Source: Alteromonadaceae bacterium 2753L.S.0a.02
GTDB taxonomy: Bacteria; Pseudomonadota; Gammaproteobacteria; Pseudomonadales; Cellvibrionaceae
Assembly (NCBI GenBank): GCA_007827375.1
Contig: VISH01000002.1
Span: 3,497,001-3,561,000, forward strand
DNA length: 64,000 bases
Direction of reading: 5' to 3'
Part shown: positions 37,667 through 47,046 of the stretch, piece by piece
How the letters are laid out: every line of letters starts with the position of its first letter
How positions within the stretch are numbered: position 1 is the stretch's first letter
Notes under the pieces: model-generated
Seen by the model: only the letters and a program-made list of their open reading frames with translations
Databases searched by the model: none
What the model was told of the DNA's origin: nothing
Made by a program: the position numbers and the translations under genes

Positions 37667-38740
37667 CTAGCCCTGTTTTAGCAACTCTCGTAGATCAATA
37701 ATGGCCGCATTGGCTCGCGATATATAGTTGGCCATCACCAGCGAATGATTGGCCAGCATTCCAAAGCCACTGCCATTCAGAATGATAGGGCTGAATACCG
37801 TCTGCTGAGTACCCTCCAGTTCGCGCACAATTTGCTGCACACTCACCACGGCGTTTTTCTTCTCGAGCACATCGGCGAAATCCATTTGCATGGCTTTCAG
37901 GAAATGAATAAGCGCCCACGCCGTACCACGCGCTTCGTAAAACACGTCGTCGATTTCCATCCAGGGTGTTTTTACCTCGAGCTCAGAGGGCATTTGAGTG
38001 GCATTTGTTGCTCCGGGCGCGCCGGCGAGATCGGTGTTCAGACGGCGTTGTCCAACACTGGCACTGAGGCGCTGCGATAAACTCCCCAATCTGGTTTCTA
38101 CCGTGCTCAACCAATAATTAAGATTGTCAGCGCGGGTATAAAACTGTGCCGAAGGCTGGCTCGGGTCGGCGAGGCGTTTTAAGTAGGAACGCAAATATTT
38201 AACACCGTCGGCATACTCCTTTTCGCTCGGTGGAAGCAGCCAACTGCGGTTGTCGAAATTGAATTGCGGCTCGGCAGACGCCAGATCTTTGTCTTCGGTC
38301 GATTGCGATTGCGATCGGCTGTAGGCTTCGCGCATCGCTTTAGTGAGATCGCGAACCTGTATAAGCACGCCATATTCCCAGTTGGGAATGTTGTCGAGCC
38401 AGATTCCCGGCGGTGCAACATCGTTCGAAAGATAACCACCAGGCTTGTTGAGCATGGTGTCTACCACGGTAATCAACGCAGCGGTTGTTACCACGCCGGT
38501 AACCACCTTGTCTTCAGAACCGCCAACTTCAGCGAGTGCGGCCTCGCGTACGTCGAAAGTATCGGGTTCAAAACTCCAGATAATGCCCAGCACCAAAGCC
38601 ACAAGCAGGTAAAGCGCCACGACGATGAGCGCGATTCTAAACCAGCGGTTGGTTTCAGCGAGATCACTGCGCCAATCTTGTACACGGCTACTCGCCGCCT
38701 GTTGTAAATTTTTTGCCGAACCAGAGATTTTCTTGAACAT
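37667..38740 (-). CDS. DUF2333 family inner-membrane protein
   Basis: A 357-residue protein with a cytoplasmic N-terminus, one strong membrane helix (about residues 35-55, ending GIIWSFEPDTFD), and a large periplasmic domain. Motifs typical of DUF2333 include MLNKPGGYLSNDVAPPGIWLDNIPNWEYGVL, DNRSWLLPPSEKEY and the C-terminal YISRANAAIIDLRELL. Function is unknown. The PCu(A)C gene ends right where it begins (1-nt gap), so they are probably one transcript. Confidence 0.85.
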   Translation of the reverse strand: MFKKISGSAKNLQQAASSRVQDWRSDLAETNRWFRIALIVVALYLLVALVLGIIWSFEPDTFDVREAALAEVGGSEDKVVTGVVTTAALITVVDTMLNKPGGYLSNDVAPPGIWLDNIPNWEYGVLIQVRDLTKAMREAYSRSQSQSTEDKDLASAEPQFNFDNRSWLLPPSEKEYADGVKYLRSYLKRLADPSQPSAQFYTRADNLNYWLSTVETRLGSLSQRLSASVGQRRLNTDLAGAPGATNATQMPSELEVKTPWMEIDDVFYEARGTAWALIHFLKAMQMDFADVLEKKNAVVSVQQIVRELEGTQQTVFSPIILNGSGFGMLANHSLVMANYISRANAAIIDLRELLKQG

Positions 38741-38741
38741 A

Positions 38742-39242
38742 TTAACGTTCCTTCACAGTTACCTGAGTGGTAACACTCCTGCCGCCTTCAAACTCCAGCG
38801 TTAGATTAAATTTGTCGCCAAGTTGCGGGGCCGTGGCGATGTCGAACAACATGAGGTGATAACCGCCGGGTTCAAACAGAATTTTGCTTTTGGGGGCTAA
38901 CTGCAGATGGTGCACTTCGCGCATTTTCATCATGCCGTTTTCGTAATAATTCCGATGTACTTCTATGTGGTCAGTGATGTCAGAATACAAGTTATTCATC
39001 ACCACCATATTATCGGTATTGTTTCTCAACACCAGGTAAACAACGCCAACAGATTGCCCTGGTGGCAATACGGGCATAGTGGCACTCAGTACCTCTATTG
39101 CCCCCTGCTGCTGTGGTTCCCCGCCAACAGCTGAGCCTCCAGATTGCTGAGCGTGAGTATTTTCTGTTCGATCACAAGCCGTGAGAAACCCCACCAAAAT
39201 AACAAGCAAGACAAAAAATAATTTCTTTTTGTATGACAACAT
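38742..39242 (-). CDS. PCu(A)C copper chaperone-like lipoprotein
   Basis: A 166-residue exported lipoprotein (lipobox VGFLTAC, Cys near residue 23) of the PCu(A)C family, which carries Cu(I) for cytochrome oxidase assembly. The metal motif H-x(n)-M...HxM appears as HIEVHRNYYENGMMKMREVHHLQL and later GGYHLMLFD. The gene precedes DUF2333 by 1 nt. No oxidase gene is nearby, so the target is unknown. Confidence 0.82.
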   Translation of the reverse strand: MLSYKKKLFFVLLVILVGFLTACDRTENTHAQQSGGSAVGGEPQQQGAIEVLSATMPVLPPGQSVGVVYLVLRNNTDNMVVMNNLYSDITDHIEVHRNYYENGMMKMREVHHLQLAPKSKILFEPGGYHLMLFDIATAPQLGDKFNLTLEFEGGRSVTTQVTVKER

Positions 39243-39289
39243 AAACCAACCAATTGTTAAGACGACAACTGTTCGCGGTTTAAGTCGGA

Positions 39290-41233
39290 TCAGCCATCCA
39301 CTGGTGTCGGTACCGGCTGGCCCAGGTAGAAGCCCTGCCCGCCTTCAGTACCCAGCTTACTCAGGAATTGCCACTCAGCTTCGGTTTCAACTCCATCGAC
39401 GAGGATTCTAACATCACAAGCCTGTGCAATCTGCACGAGGGTGCTCAAGTAGAACTGATTTTCGGGTACATCGGAAATGTTGTGGGTGTAGCTGCGATCT
39501 ACTTTAACATACGCCAGGTGCAGCGCTCTGATAATACCGACGGCGGCGGGGTGAATACCAAAATGGTCAAGCGCCAATGAAAAACCGCACTTTTTTGCGA
39601 TCTCACACAATTTTTCGACCTGTTTGCGATTTTTAACCAATACCGCTTCGTTGAATTCAAAGGTCAGTCGCTTAACCAGACTGGCGCGGGCCAAACAGGC
39701 AGTTTCCAGCCAGCCTAAAAATCCATCGCTACTCAGCGAGCCAGACGATAGGTTAACGCTCAAACACACCAGCGGGTGCATCTGCAGGGTATCAAACGCT
39801 TTTTCGATAACCTGCCTGTCGAGTTGCGCGACCAAACCATAGCGCTCAGCCAGGGGCCAGAAAGTTCCAGCGTGTACAATTACCGCACCATCCTGCACAC
39901 GTGAATAAACCTCGTTGTGCAGCATCTCCCTGTCGCAACCGAGTACCGGCTGGAAATAGAGTTGCAGCTGTTTTTGCTCAATTAACATGGCAAGAAATGA
40001 TTGCCACTCACTGGCCGGGCGAATATCCAACATGGGGTCATCCACCGGGTACACCGCCCAATCCGCCGCGCCACAGCTTCGCGACAGCCGCAATGCCGCA
40101 TCGGCGGCACTGAGCATACGCGTTACCGAGGCGACTGATTTTGAGACAGCACAGCCCAGGCTGATTACTACGTCACCACTGTTTACAAAATCGAGACTCG
40201 ATAATTCTGCGCACAAGCCCGCCAGGTATTCACCGACTTCTTCCTGTAACAGGCCCGGTGCGAACAACACAAAATCACTGCCACTGCGTTTCGCCACCAG
40301 GCCATCGGGCCACAGGCGCAACTCTTTTTCGAGGCGACCCGCAATTTCCAGCAACAGTTTGTCACCGGCTTCCCGGCCGTGTTTATCGTTGTATTTACTG
40401 AGCGGTGAGATATGCGCCAAAATCAGGGCGCCCGGGCTGCCACCTTTCTCAGAGGTGAGCCACGCCGCCAAGCGGCTGTCAAACTCACGTCGGTTGGCAA
40501 TGCCGGTTGTTGGATCAATACTCGCCTCGCCACGCAGCTTAATACTGAGTTGAACCTGGTGGTCGTAATTCGATTTAAGCTTGTTCACCAAGCGGTTTAC
40601 CGCAATCACAACTCGTTGCAATTCAGGCATTGAGGGCAAATTTTCGAGCAACAAAAGCTGCTCGAAGTCCAGTGCGTTGGCTTGTTCTTCGAGCAATCGC
40701 AATGGCCACAACCAACGTCGTAAAAACAAAACGGTTAACGCATTAATACAAGTGATGACGATAATCGCTATGGCGATTTGATCCAGGAACATCTCCCACA
40801 GCGGCCGAGCCATATTTTTCGTGCTGGCTACAGCTTCAACCACACCGCGAGTATGATCACTGGAAGCCACCACTGCGGTGCCGGGAATATCCTCCGCAGA
40901 AACCAATCTTGCAAACCACCGGGGCGCCAGATTCATTCCAGCACTCTCTGTCGCTACCTCGACCCACACGCCACCCGCTTCGCGCAGACTTAAATTGGAA
41001 AAGAGTTGCGTGGCCGATGCATCTTTAAGCAAAGCCTGCACACTTTGTTCATCGATAGGTTCGGGAAATTGCAGCAGGCCAGCAGCCAGTGCCGTGGCCT
41101 TTTCCTGCGCCATGTATTGCAGCTGCATGAGGATTTGGTTGCGCGCATAGGTAACGCTGATGAACACCAAACTCATCGTTAGCAACACGCTGAGGAGATT
41201 TATTCCAATCAGAATTTTTCGTTCGAGGGTCAT
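39290..41233 (-). CDS. LapD-like degenerate GGDEF-EAL c-di-GMP receptor
   Basis: A 647-residue inner-membrane signalling protein. Layout: membrane helix (about 8-30), periplasmic LapD/MoxY-type domain (about 31-150, containing APRWFARL, in the region of the LapG-binding Trp of LapD), second membrane helix (about 152-172), HAMP, degenerate GGDEF (RSGSDF for GGDEF), and degenerate EAL (EVYSR for EALLR, DHFG for DDFG). Loss of both catalytic motifs means it should bind rather than make or break c-di-GMP. LapD controls the periplasmic protease LapG and thus adhesin release. No lapG or adhesin gene is next to it here. Confidence 0.85.
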   Translation of the reverse strand: MTLERKILIGINLLSVLLTMSLVFISVTYARNQILMQLQYMAQEKATALAAGLLQFPEPIDEQSVQALLKDASATQLFSNLSLREAGGVWVEVATESAGMNLAPRWFARLVSAEDIPGTAVVASSDHTRGVVEAVASTKNMARPLWEMFLDQIAIAIIVITCINALTVLFLRRWLWPLRLLEEQANALDFEQLLLLENLPSMPELQRVVIAVNRLVNKLKSNYDHQVQLSIKLRGEASIDPTTGIANRREFDSRLAAWLTSEKGGSPGALILAHISPLSKYNDKHGREAGDKLLLEIAGRLEKELRLWPDGLVAKRSGSDFVLFAPGLLQEEVGEYLAGLCAELSSLDFVNSGDVVISLGCAVSKSVASVTRMLSAADAALRLSRSCGAADWAVYPVDDPMLDIRPASEWQSFLAMLIEQKQLQLYFQPVLGCDREMLHNEVYSRVQDGAVIVHAGTFWPLAERYGLVAQLDRQVIEKAFDTLQMHPLVCLSVNLSSGSLSSDGFLGWLETACLARASLVKRLTFEFNEAVLVKNRKQVEKLCEIAKKCGFSLALDHFGIHPAAVGIIRALHLAYVKVDRSYTHNISDVPENQFYLSTLVQIAQACDVRILVDGVETEAEWQFLSKLGTEGGQGFYLGQPVPTPVDG

Positions 41234-41497
41234 TCAAGCTGGCCAGTAAATAAGTGTCTTTCTGCAATAACCCGGCAACCGTTTGCGTCGGGAAAATCGT
41301 AATCTATGGGAACTGCACCATTGGCGGTAGGTCAATGGCAAATTTTCGAGATCACCGTGTGTTGCGCAATCCGTTTGATCCCCAAGGACGCGCTTAAAAA
41401 AAGACCACCGGGATCTGTTTTATTGTCGGTGTAACAACACTCTTCTAAGTGTAGTCGGCAAAGCAGAGACTGGCACTCAACTCCGCCGACGATACGG
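41234..41497. other. Intergenic region upstream of the LapD-like gene
   Basis: 264 bp between the lipoprotein stop and the LapD-like start, both on the minus strand. I see no gene, only a small ACACT/AGTGT hairpin near 41432-41447. The spacing suggests separate transcription of the two genes. Confidence 0.4.
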
Positions 41498-42280
41498 CTA
41501 AAGTGGCGGGAGTATGGCAATTTTTGGAGATTTGGCGAGGCGGATATCGCCACGTATGCGATAACCTTCAGCGGCTTTTTTCATCTGCTTGTATATCCAA
41601 CGTCCCTCGGCGTCGGTTCGCGCATAAATCATGATACTTTCTTCGGTCACTTTGACACGCTGAGCAATACTCGCCAGAAATGGGATGAGTTCTTCTTTGT
41701 TACGAGACAATTTTCGCTCCGGCAGAGGAAACTCCTGAATCGTCAGATCTGAAGGCGATTGTTTCAGCATGACCTGCTCAGAATGCAATTGCGATTTACG
41801 GGCTTCTTTTTGGAGTTCCAACAACAGAGGATGCGCGGGGTAATAAATCTGTGCCTGTTTCAACAGGGCATTGGCCTGGGTGTAACGGCTGGCGGCCAGC
41901 GAATCGCGAATCATATCGGCATAAAGTATAACGATGGCCTGTAAACCGGAGCGCGCCTGCTGGTTATTGGGGTTCAGCATCAACACCGAATGAAACCGGT
42001 CATAGGCGTTGTTGTGCGGCGGCGTGGTAAGGTTGCCTTTGCGAAACGCCGCCTCAGCCTGGGCCAGAACTTTTTGCTCAACAGAGGCCCGTGCGGCGAC
42101 CATGGGGTCGACCGGCTTCTTGGGCTCGGCAGTGGGGATTGGCGTTACCGCCTGCTGCGGTGGTGGAGCTTTGGCCGTCGTACTTTGCACGGGTGTATTC
42201 GCCAGGCATCCCCCCAGGAAAGCCCCCAGCGCGCTTAGAAGAACGGGTTTAACAAATTTGGATACTTGGGCCAGGCCCAT
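41498..42280 (-). CDS. TPR-like lipoprotein of unknown function
   Basis: A 260-residue protein with a lipoprotein signal (lipobox LGGC, Cys near residue 25), a Pro/Ala-rich linker (about 28-60), then helical repeats resembling TPRs (KVLAQAEAAFRKGNL, NAYDRFHSVLMLNPNNQQARSGL, ANALLKQAQIYYPAHPLLLELQ). The C-terminal part (ESIMIYARTDAEGRWIYKQMKKAAEGYRIRGDIRLAKSPKI) resembles an OmpA-like peptidoglycan-binding end but is incomplete. ATG is preceded by GGGGAG. It lies upstream of the LapD-like gene; a link to surface adhesion is only a guess from proximity. Confidence 0.65.
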   Translation of the reverse strand: MGLAQVSKFVKPVLLSALGAFLGGCLANTPVQSTTAKAPPPQQAVTPIPTAEPKKPVDPMVAARASVEQKVLAQAEAAFRKGNLTTPPHNNAYDRFHSVLMLNPNNQQARSGLQAIVILYADMIRDSLAASRYTQANALLKQAQIYYPAHPLLLELQKEARKSQLHSEQVMLKQSPSDLTIQEFPLPERKLSRNKEELIPFLASIAQRVKVTEESIMIYARTDAEGRWIYKQMKKAAEGYRIRGDIRLAKSPKIAILPPL

Positions 42281-42386
42281 ATTTTCGTGCTCCCCATCGT
42301 GTTTTTCGGCATTGCGGTTCGTCGCCGGGCAGGCGATGGCTTAGAATGAACTGAACGTCGCTACCATGGTCTGTGAACTAATTCTG

Positions 42387-42487
42387 GTGAAAACCCAAGC
42401 CATGTGGATAACCAAGCCTTGTGAAAACCCAGGCCTTGTGAAAACCCAAGCCTTATGAAACCCAAGTCTGGTGAATCGCCAAGTTAA
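42387..42487. repeat. Tandem repeat, six units of 17 bp
   Basis: Six consecutive units, consensus GTGAAAACCCAAGCCTT: 42387-42403, 42404-42420, 42421-42437, 42438-42454, a 16-bp unit at 42455-42470, and a diverged one at 42471-42487. The central three units are nearly identical and the edges decay. It lies in the divergent gap between the lipoprotein gene and dsbD, just upstream of the predicted dsbD promoter. It could be a polymorphic VNTR or a cluster of protein-binding sites. Confidence 0.85.
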
Positions 42488-42508
42488 GCTGTTAGCGAGC
42501 CATTGGCC

Positions 42509-42517
42509 TGATATAGT
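42509..42517 (+). promoter_or_regulatory. Putative extended -10 promoter of dsbD
   Basis: TGA-TATAGT fits an extended -10 (TGn followed by a 5-of-6 hexamer). The expected -35 position holds only CTGTTA. The start would fall about 45 nt before the dsbD ATG, and just downstream of the 17-bp repeats. Confidence 0.4.
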
Positions 42518-42568
42518 TAACCGTGGTTGTCACCCCGCCCGGATACCAATAACCGAAAACACTGTTTT

Positions 42569-44377
42569 ATGTATTTAATGATCCGCCATTTTTTCAAAGC
42601 CTGCCTGGCAGCGCAATCCGCCTTTGTCATCTTCACGTTAATCAGCCTTGGGTATTGCACCGCGAGCGCCGCGCAGGGCCTGGATATTGGCAATAGCAAC
42701 TCCGATGAGTTCCTTAAGGTCGAAGAAGCCTATCAGGTTATGGTCGAACTGCGCGATGGCAAGCTCGAAGCGGTGTGGTCAATTGCGCCAGGTTATTACC
42801 TGTACCAGCACCAGTTCAAAGTCGAAGCCAACAGCACTTCCGAGCACCAAAAACTCGATCTCAGTTTCGAACCCGGGCACCGCAAATACGACGACTACTA
42901 CCAAAAAGAGCTCGAGGTTTACTACGACAATACCTATTTCAGCGCTCCGCAACCCACGCTAGAGGCCCCCTACGAAATTAAAGTGGTGTCTCAGGGCTGC
43001 GCCGATGCGGGGCTCTGTTACCCGCCACGCAAGCAATATTTTCAAGTTGCTAACGACGGTTCGGTGTTCGAACTGGAAAATTCGATGTTAGCGGCCGCGC
43101 CCGCAACAACAGCAAACGACCTCACCATTGGCACACCTGCCCAAGACCAGCCCGCGCCTTTCCTGCCGTTTATTTTAATCGGCGCGCTTTTGGGGGGGCT
43201 CGTACTCAATCTCATGCCCTGCGTGTTTCCAGTTCTCTCATTGAAAGCGCTCAGTTTTGCCTCGAGCGGCAATAGCGGCCATCAACACAGCCACGGCTGG
43301 GCGTACACCGCAGGCGTGGTGCTTGCCTTTTTAGTGGCTGCCGGCGTTATTTTGGTGGCTCGCCAGGCTGGCGAAATGCTGGGCTGGGGATTCCAGTTAC
43401 AGCAACCCCTGTTTGTCGCTGCTTTGGTGTACCTGTTCCTGGTGATGGGCTTGAGTCTGTTTGGGATGTTTAATTTCGGCACCCAGTTTATGGGCGCCGG
43501 ACAGGAGCTCACCACCGGAAGCGGTGTAAAAGCCTCTTTTTTTACGGGCGTTCTCGCTGCAGTTGTTGCCAGCCCCTGCACCGCCCCCTTCATGGCCACA
43601 GCGTTAGGCGTTGCACTCACCCAGCCCGCACCTATTGCGCTGCTGGTATTTGCCACCTTGGGCTTCGGCATGGCGCTGCCCTTTCTCGCCTTAAGTTACA
43701 GCCCGGCGCTCGCCAGCAAGCTTCCTGCGCCCGGCCCCTGGATGGACGTTTTAAAACAAGTACTCGCCTTTCCGCTGCTCGCGACCTGTGTCTGGTTGCT
43801 TTGGGTTCTGGGAAACCAGGTGGGCAGCTCTGGAAGCGCCTTGGTAATGTGCGCCGCCCTGTTGATTTGTTTTGCACTCTGGCTAACGCGTTTTAACCCG
43901 ACGAAAGCCAGCACCAAAGCTGTTAACCGCGTGTTGCTGGTTGCCAGCCTGCTCGGCGCTGTGTACATCAGCTGGCAGGCACAACACTTTTCAGCCGCCA
44001 CGGCAAAAACCTACGACAAATGGGAAACCTTCACCATGGCACGCCTCGAGGAACTGCGGGCCGACGGCGAGCCGGTTTTTGTGAATCTCACGGCAGATTG
44101 GTGTATCACTTGTAAAGTGAACCAGCGCGTTGCCTTCAGCTCTGATGAATTCTTCAACTACGCCCTCGAACACGATGTCACCCTGATGGTGGGCGACTGG
44201 ACAAACCCCAACCCCGAAATCGAAGCGCTACTGGCAAAATATAAGCGCAGCGGTATTCCCCTCTACCTGGTCTACCCGGCTGGCAAACAGGGCGACGCGG
44301 AAATTCTGCCGCAACTGCTCACCCCCAAATCTGTGATGGCCGCAATAGATCGCGCTGTAGCGGGCGGCCAAGACTGA
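42569..44377 (+). CDS. dsbD: Thiol:disulfide interchange protein DsbD
   Basis: DsbD carries electrons from cytosolic thioredoxin across the membrane to periplasmic thiol proteins (DsbC, CcmG). The 602-residue protein has a signal peptide, an N-terminal periplasmic domain with the cysteine pair in SQGCADAGLCYPP, an eight-helix membrane domain with redox cysteines in NLMPCVFPVLSLK and ASPCTAPFMAT, and a C-terminal thioredoxin domain with ADWCITCKVN. No good RBS precedes any candidate start. ATG at 42569 gives the best signal peptide; 42578 is the alternative. Confidence 0.93.
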   Translation: MYLMIRHFFKACLAAQSAFVIFTLISLGYCTASAAQGLDIGNSNSDEFLKVEEAYQVMVELRDGKLEAVWSIAPGYYLYQHQFKVEANSTSEHQKLDLSFEPGHRKYDDYYQKELEVYYDNTYFSAPQPTLEAPYEIKVVSQGCADAGLCYPPRKQYFQVANDGSVFELENSMLAAAPATTANDLTIGTPAQDQPAPFLPFILIGALLGGLVLNLMPCVFPVLSLKALSFASSGNSGHQHSHGWAYTAGVVLAFLVAAGVILVARQAGEMLGWGFQLQQPLFVAALVYLFLVMGLSLFGMFNFGTQFMGAGQELTTGSGVKASFFTGVLAAVVASPCTAPFMATALGVALTQPAPIALLVFATLGFGMALPFLALSYSPALASKLPAPGPWMDVLKQVLAFPLLATCVWLLWVLGNQVGSSGSALVMCAALLICFALWLTRFNPTKASTKAVNRVLLVASLLGAVYISWQAQHFSAATAKTYDKWETFTMARLEELRADGEPVFVNLTADWCITCKVNQRVAFSSDEFFNYALEHDVTLMVGDWTNPNPEIEALLAKYKRSGIPLYLVYPAGKQGDAEILPQLLTPKSVMAAIDRAVAGGQD

Positions 44378-44624
44378 TTTCACGACTATTTTCCGATCAC
44401 ATAACAACCACTTTTTTCATGAACGTCGGGAATATTGAATGGAAATGCGTGGAATGTCCGGAAAAAGTAAACTTGCCATAGACAGCACGCCCCAAATTAG
44501 GCAAAATCCCCACCCAAAAGTATGAAACAGCGGTTTTTCGTGTAACTTGCGGCAATAAACCTCAGGATATCGTCGCGTTCGCGGAAGATCCCGTTCACGC
44601 AGTTTTTCTCTCACAGGTAGCGAA

Positions 44625-45071
44625 ATGGCGACAATATTGGTGTTGCATGGCCCCAACCTCAACTTGTTGGGAAGCCGTGAACCCGAAATCTACGGTCACG
44701 ACACGCTGGACGATATCGACCAGCGCTTGATGAGCATGTGCCTCGACCAGGGTCACCACTTACATTTCCTCCAAAGTAATGCGGAATACGAGCTGATTGA
44801 CCGCATTCACGACGCGCGTAATGAAGGTGTCAACTTCATAATCTTTAATCCGGCAGCATTTACGCACACCAGTGTCGCGCTACGCGATGCTTTGGCTGCC
44901 ACCAACATTCCATTTATTGAGTGCCACTTGTCGAATGTTTTTAACCGTGAAAGCTTCAGGCATCACTCTTATTTTTCAGATATCGCTCAGGGCGTTATTT
45001 GCGGATTCGGCCCCCAAAGTTATCAGCTCGCTCTCCAAGCTGCATTCAGCTACCTGGAAAAAAACGCGTAA
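44625..45071 (+). CDS. aroQ: Type II 3-dehydroquinate dehydratase AroQ
   Basis: AroQ catalyses the third shikimate step. The 148-residue length and motifs fit the type II dodecamer: LHGPNLNLLGSREPEIYG with the catalytic Tyr, NPAAFTHTSVALRDAL, the His in ECHLSNVFNRE, and YFSDIAQGVICGFG. It heads the conserved aroQ-accB-accC-prmA block; accB starts 94 nt downstream. The 247-bp region before it should hold the promoter, but no clear boxes are visible. Confidence 0.97.
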   Translation: MATILVLHGPNLNLLGSREPEIYGHDTLDDIDQRLMSMCLDQGHHLHFLQSNAEYELIDRIHDARNEGVNFIIFNPAAFTHTSVALRDALAATNIPFIECHLSNVFNRESFRHHSYFSDIAQGVICGFGPQSYQLALQAAFSYLEKNA

Positions 45072-45165
45072 TACCGATTTATCACAGCCCTATAGTTGTG
45101 GCCGGGCTGGAAGCAACACACCTTAACTACATACAAATAAAGCGATTTGCAACCGAGAGGCCCTA

Positions 45166-45636
45166 ATGGACATTCGCAAAATTAAAAAATTAATCGAACT
45201 GTTGGAGGAATCCAACGTTGAGGAACTGGAAATCAAGGAAGGCGAAGAGTCAGTTCGCATCAGTCGAGGTTCGCGTTCCCCAGCTGCGGCACCTGTACAG
45301 GCTTTTTACCAACCGCAACCGATGCCGCCAGCAGCCGCTCCAGCTGCAGCACCAGTAGCCGAAGCCCCGGCAGCATCTGAGAGCACCCCCGCGCCAATTT
45401 CCGGGCATCAGGTGGTATCGCCCATGGTTGGTACCTTTTATCGCTCACCAAGCCCAGGCGCATCGCCCTTCGCAGAAATTGGCCAAAGCGTTAAAGCCGG
45501 CGATGTTGTTTGCATCGTCGAAGCGATGAAAATGATGAACCAGATTGAAGCCGATAAATCAGGCGTGGTTGAAGCATTTCTTGTTGACGATGGAGAACCA
45601 GTTGAATTCGATCAACCGCTGCTGATTATCAGTTAA
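45166..45636 (+). CDS. accB: Acetyl-CoA carboxylase biotin carboxyl carrier protein AccB
   Basis: The 156-residue biotin carrier of acetyl-CoA carboxylase. An N-terminal helical part (MDIRKIKKLIELLEESNVEELEIKE) is joined by an Ala/Pro-rich linker (about residues 38-80) to the biotinyl domain, with the modified lysine in VEAMKMMN (near residue 122) and the thumb loop SPMVGTFYRSPSPGA. It is followed by accC after 19 nt. Confidence 0.97.
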   Translation: MDIRKIKKLIELLEESNVEELEIKEGEESVRISRGSRSPAAAPVQAFYQPQPMPPAAAPAAAPVAEAPAASESTPAPISGHQVVSPMVGTFYRSPSPGASPFAEIGQSVKAGDVVCIVEAMKMMNQIEADKSGVVEAFLVDDGEPVEFDQPLLIIS

Positions 45637-45655
45637 CGCAAAGAGGATTAATAAC

Positions 45656-46996
45656 ATGTTTAATAAAGTCCTCATTGCCAACCGTGGCGAAATTGCGCTG
45701 CGGATTTTGCGCGCGTGTCGCGAATTGGAGATACCCACAGTCGCGGTTTACTCGAAAGCAGACCGCGATCTCAAACATGTCCGGCTCGCCGATGAATCGG
45801 TGTGTATCGGCCCGAACGCATCCACAGACAGCTACCTGAACGTGCCGGCGATTATTGCCGCCATGGAAGTTACCGACTCGGTGGCCGTGCACCCCGGTTA
45901 CGGCTTTCTTGCCGAAAACGCCGATTTCGCCGAGCAAGTGCAAAAAAGTGGCTTTGTGTTTATTGGCCCCGACCCCGATGTCATTCGCCTGATGGGCGAC
46001 AAAGTCTCGGCAATCAGCGCCATGAAAAAGGCCGGAGTGCCTACTGTGCCCGGTTCTGATGGGCCACTGCCCAGCGACCCGGAAGCCTGCCTGCAAACCG
46101 CACGCAGAATCGGTTTCCCAATCATCATTAAAGCCGCAGCTGGCGGTGGTGGCCGGGGAATGCGCGTGGTGCACACCGAGGCCAATCTGTGGAACTCCAT
46201 CCAGGTCACCAAGAGCGAAGCAAAGTCTGCGTTTGGCGACGACACGGTTTACATGGAAAAATTTCTGCAAAACCCCCGTCATGTGGAAGTGCAGATTATC
46301 TCCGATGGTCAGGGCAACACGGTGCATCTGTTCGATCGCGACTGCTCCCTGCAACGCCGGCATCAAAAAGTTCTCGAAGAAGCGCCGGCCCCCGGCATTG
46401 ATGACAGCATCAGGCAGGAAGTCTACGGTGCCTGTATTCGCGCCTGTAATGAAATTGGCTACAAGGGCGCCGGTACCTTTGAGTTCCTCTATGAAGATGG
46501 CGGCTTCTACTTTATCGAGATGAACACGCGCATCCAGGTGGAGCACCCAGTATCTGAGATGATTACCGGCATTGACCTCATCAAAGAACAAATCCGCGTG
46601 TGCGCCGGTCAGAAACTCAGCTTGAATCAGGAAAATATTCACATCAATGGCCACGCCATTGAATGTCGTATTAACGCTGAAGACCCCAAAACCTTTATGC
46701 CTTCGCCCGGTCTGGTGGAGAATTTCCACACCCCTGGCGGTTTGGGGGTTCGCGTGGATTCCCACCTGTATTCAGGCTACCGCGTGCCGCCCTACTACGA
46801 TTCGATGATCGCCAAAGTGATCACCCACGCAGAAACCCGACGTGCCGCATTGCTGCGTATGGAAGGCGCGCTGGATGAACTGGTCATCAGCGGTATTAAA
46901 ACCAATACCGACCTGCACAAAGATCTGGTACGCGACGAAGCCTTTATCGATGGCGGCGTCAACATCCATTACCTTGAGAAAAAACTCGGTCTCTAA
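45656..46996 (+). CDS. accC: Acetyl-CoA carboxylase biotin carboxylase subunit AccC
   Basis: AccC carboxylates the biotin on AccB with ATP and bicarbonate. The 446-residue ATP-grasp protein starts MFNKVLIANRGEIALRILRA, and has the glycine-rich lid KAAAGGGGRGMRVV, HPGYGFLAENADFAE and the active-site EMNTRIQVEHPVSE. A long minus-strand frame overlapping it is a shadow. prmA starts 50 nt downstream. Confidence 0.98.
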   Translation: MFNKVLIANRGEIALRILRACRELEIPTVAVYSKADRDLKHVRLADESVCIGPNASTDSYLNVPAIIAAMEVTDSVAVHPGYGFLAENADFAEQVQKSGFVFIGPDPDVIRLMGDKVSAISAMKKAGVPTVPGSDGPLPSDPEACLQTARRIGFPIIIKAAAGGGGRGMRVVHTEANLWNSIQVTKSEAKSAFGDDTVYMEKFLQNPRHVEVQIISDGQGNTVHLFDRDCSLQRRHQKVLEEAPAPGIDDSIRQEVYGACIRACNEIGYKGAGTFEFLYEDGGFYFIEMNTRIQVEHPVSEMITGIDLIKEQIRVCAGQKLSLNQENIHINGHAIECRINAEDPKTFMPSPGLVENFHTPGGLGVRVDSHLYSGYRVPPYYDSMIAKVITHAETRRAALLRMEGALDELVISGIKTNTDLHKDLVRDEAFIDGGVNIHYLEKKLGL

Positions 46997-47046
46997 CCGG
47001 CAACCGCGCGAGGTGACACTTGCGCGGTTATTCACCTGAGGTTGTC

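Noticed and set aside
45629..46765. 378-residue minus-strand open frame over accC
   Set aside because: It is antisense to a secure accC gene, with composition typical of a shadow frame.
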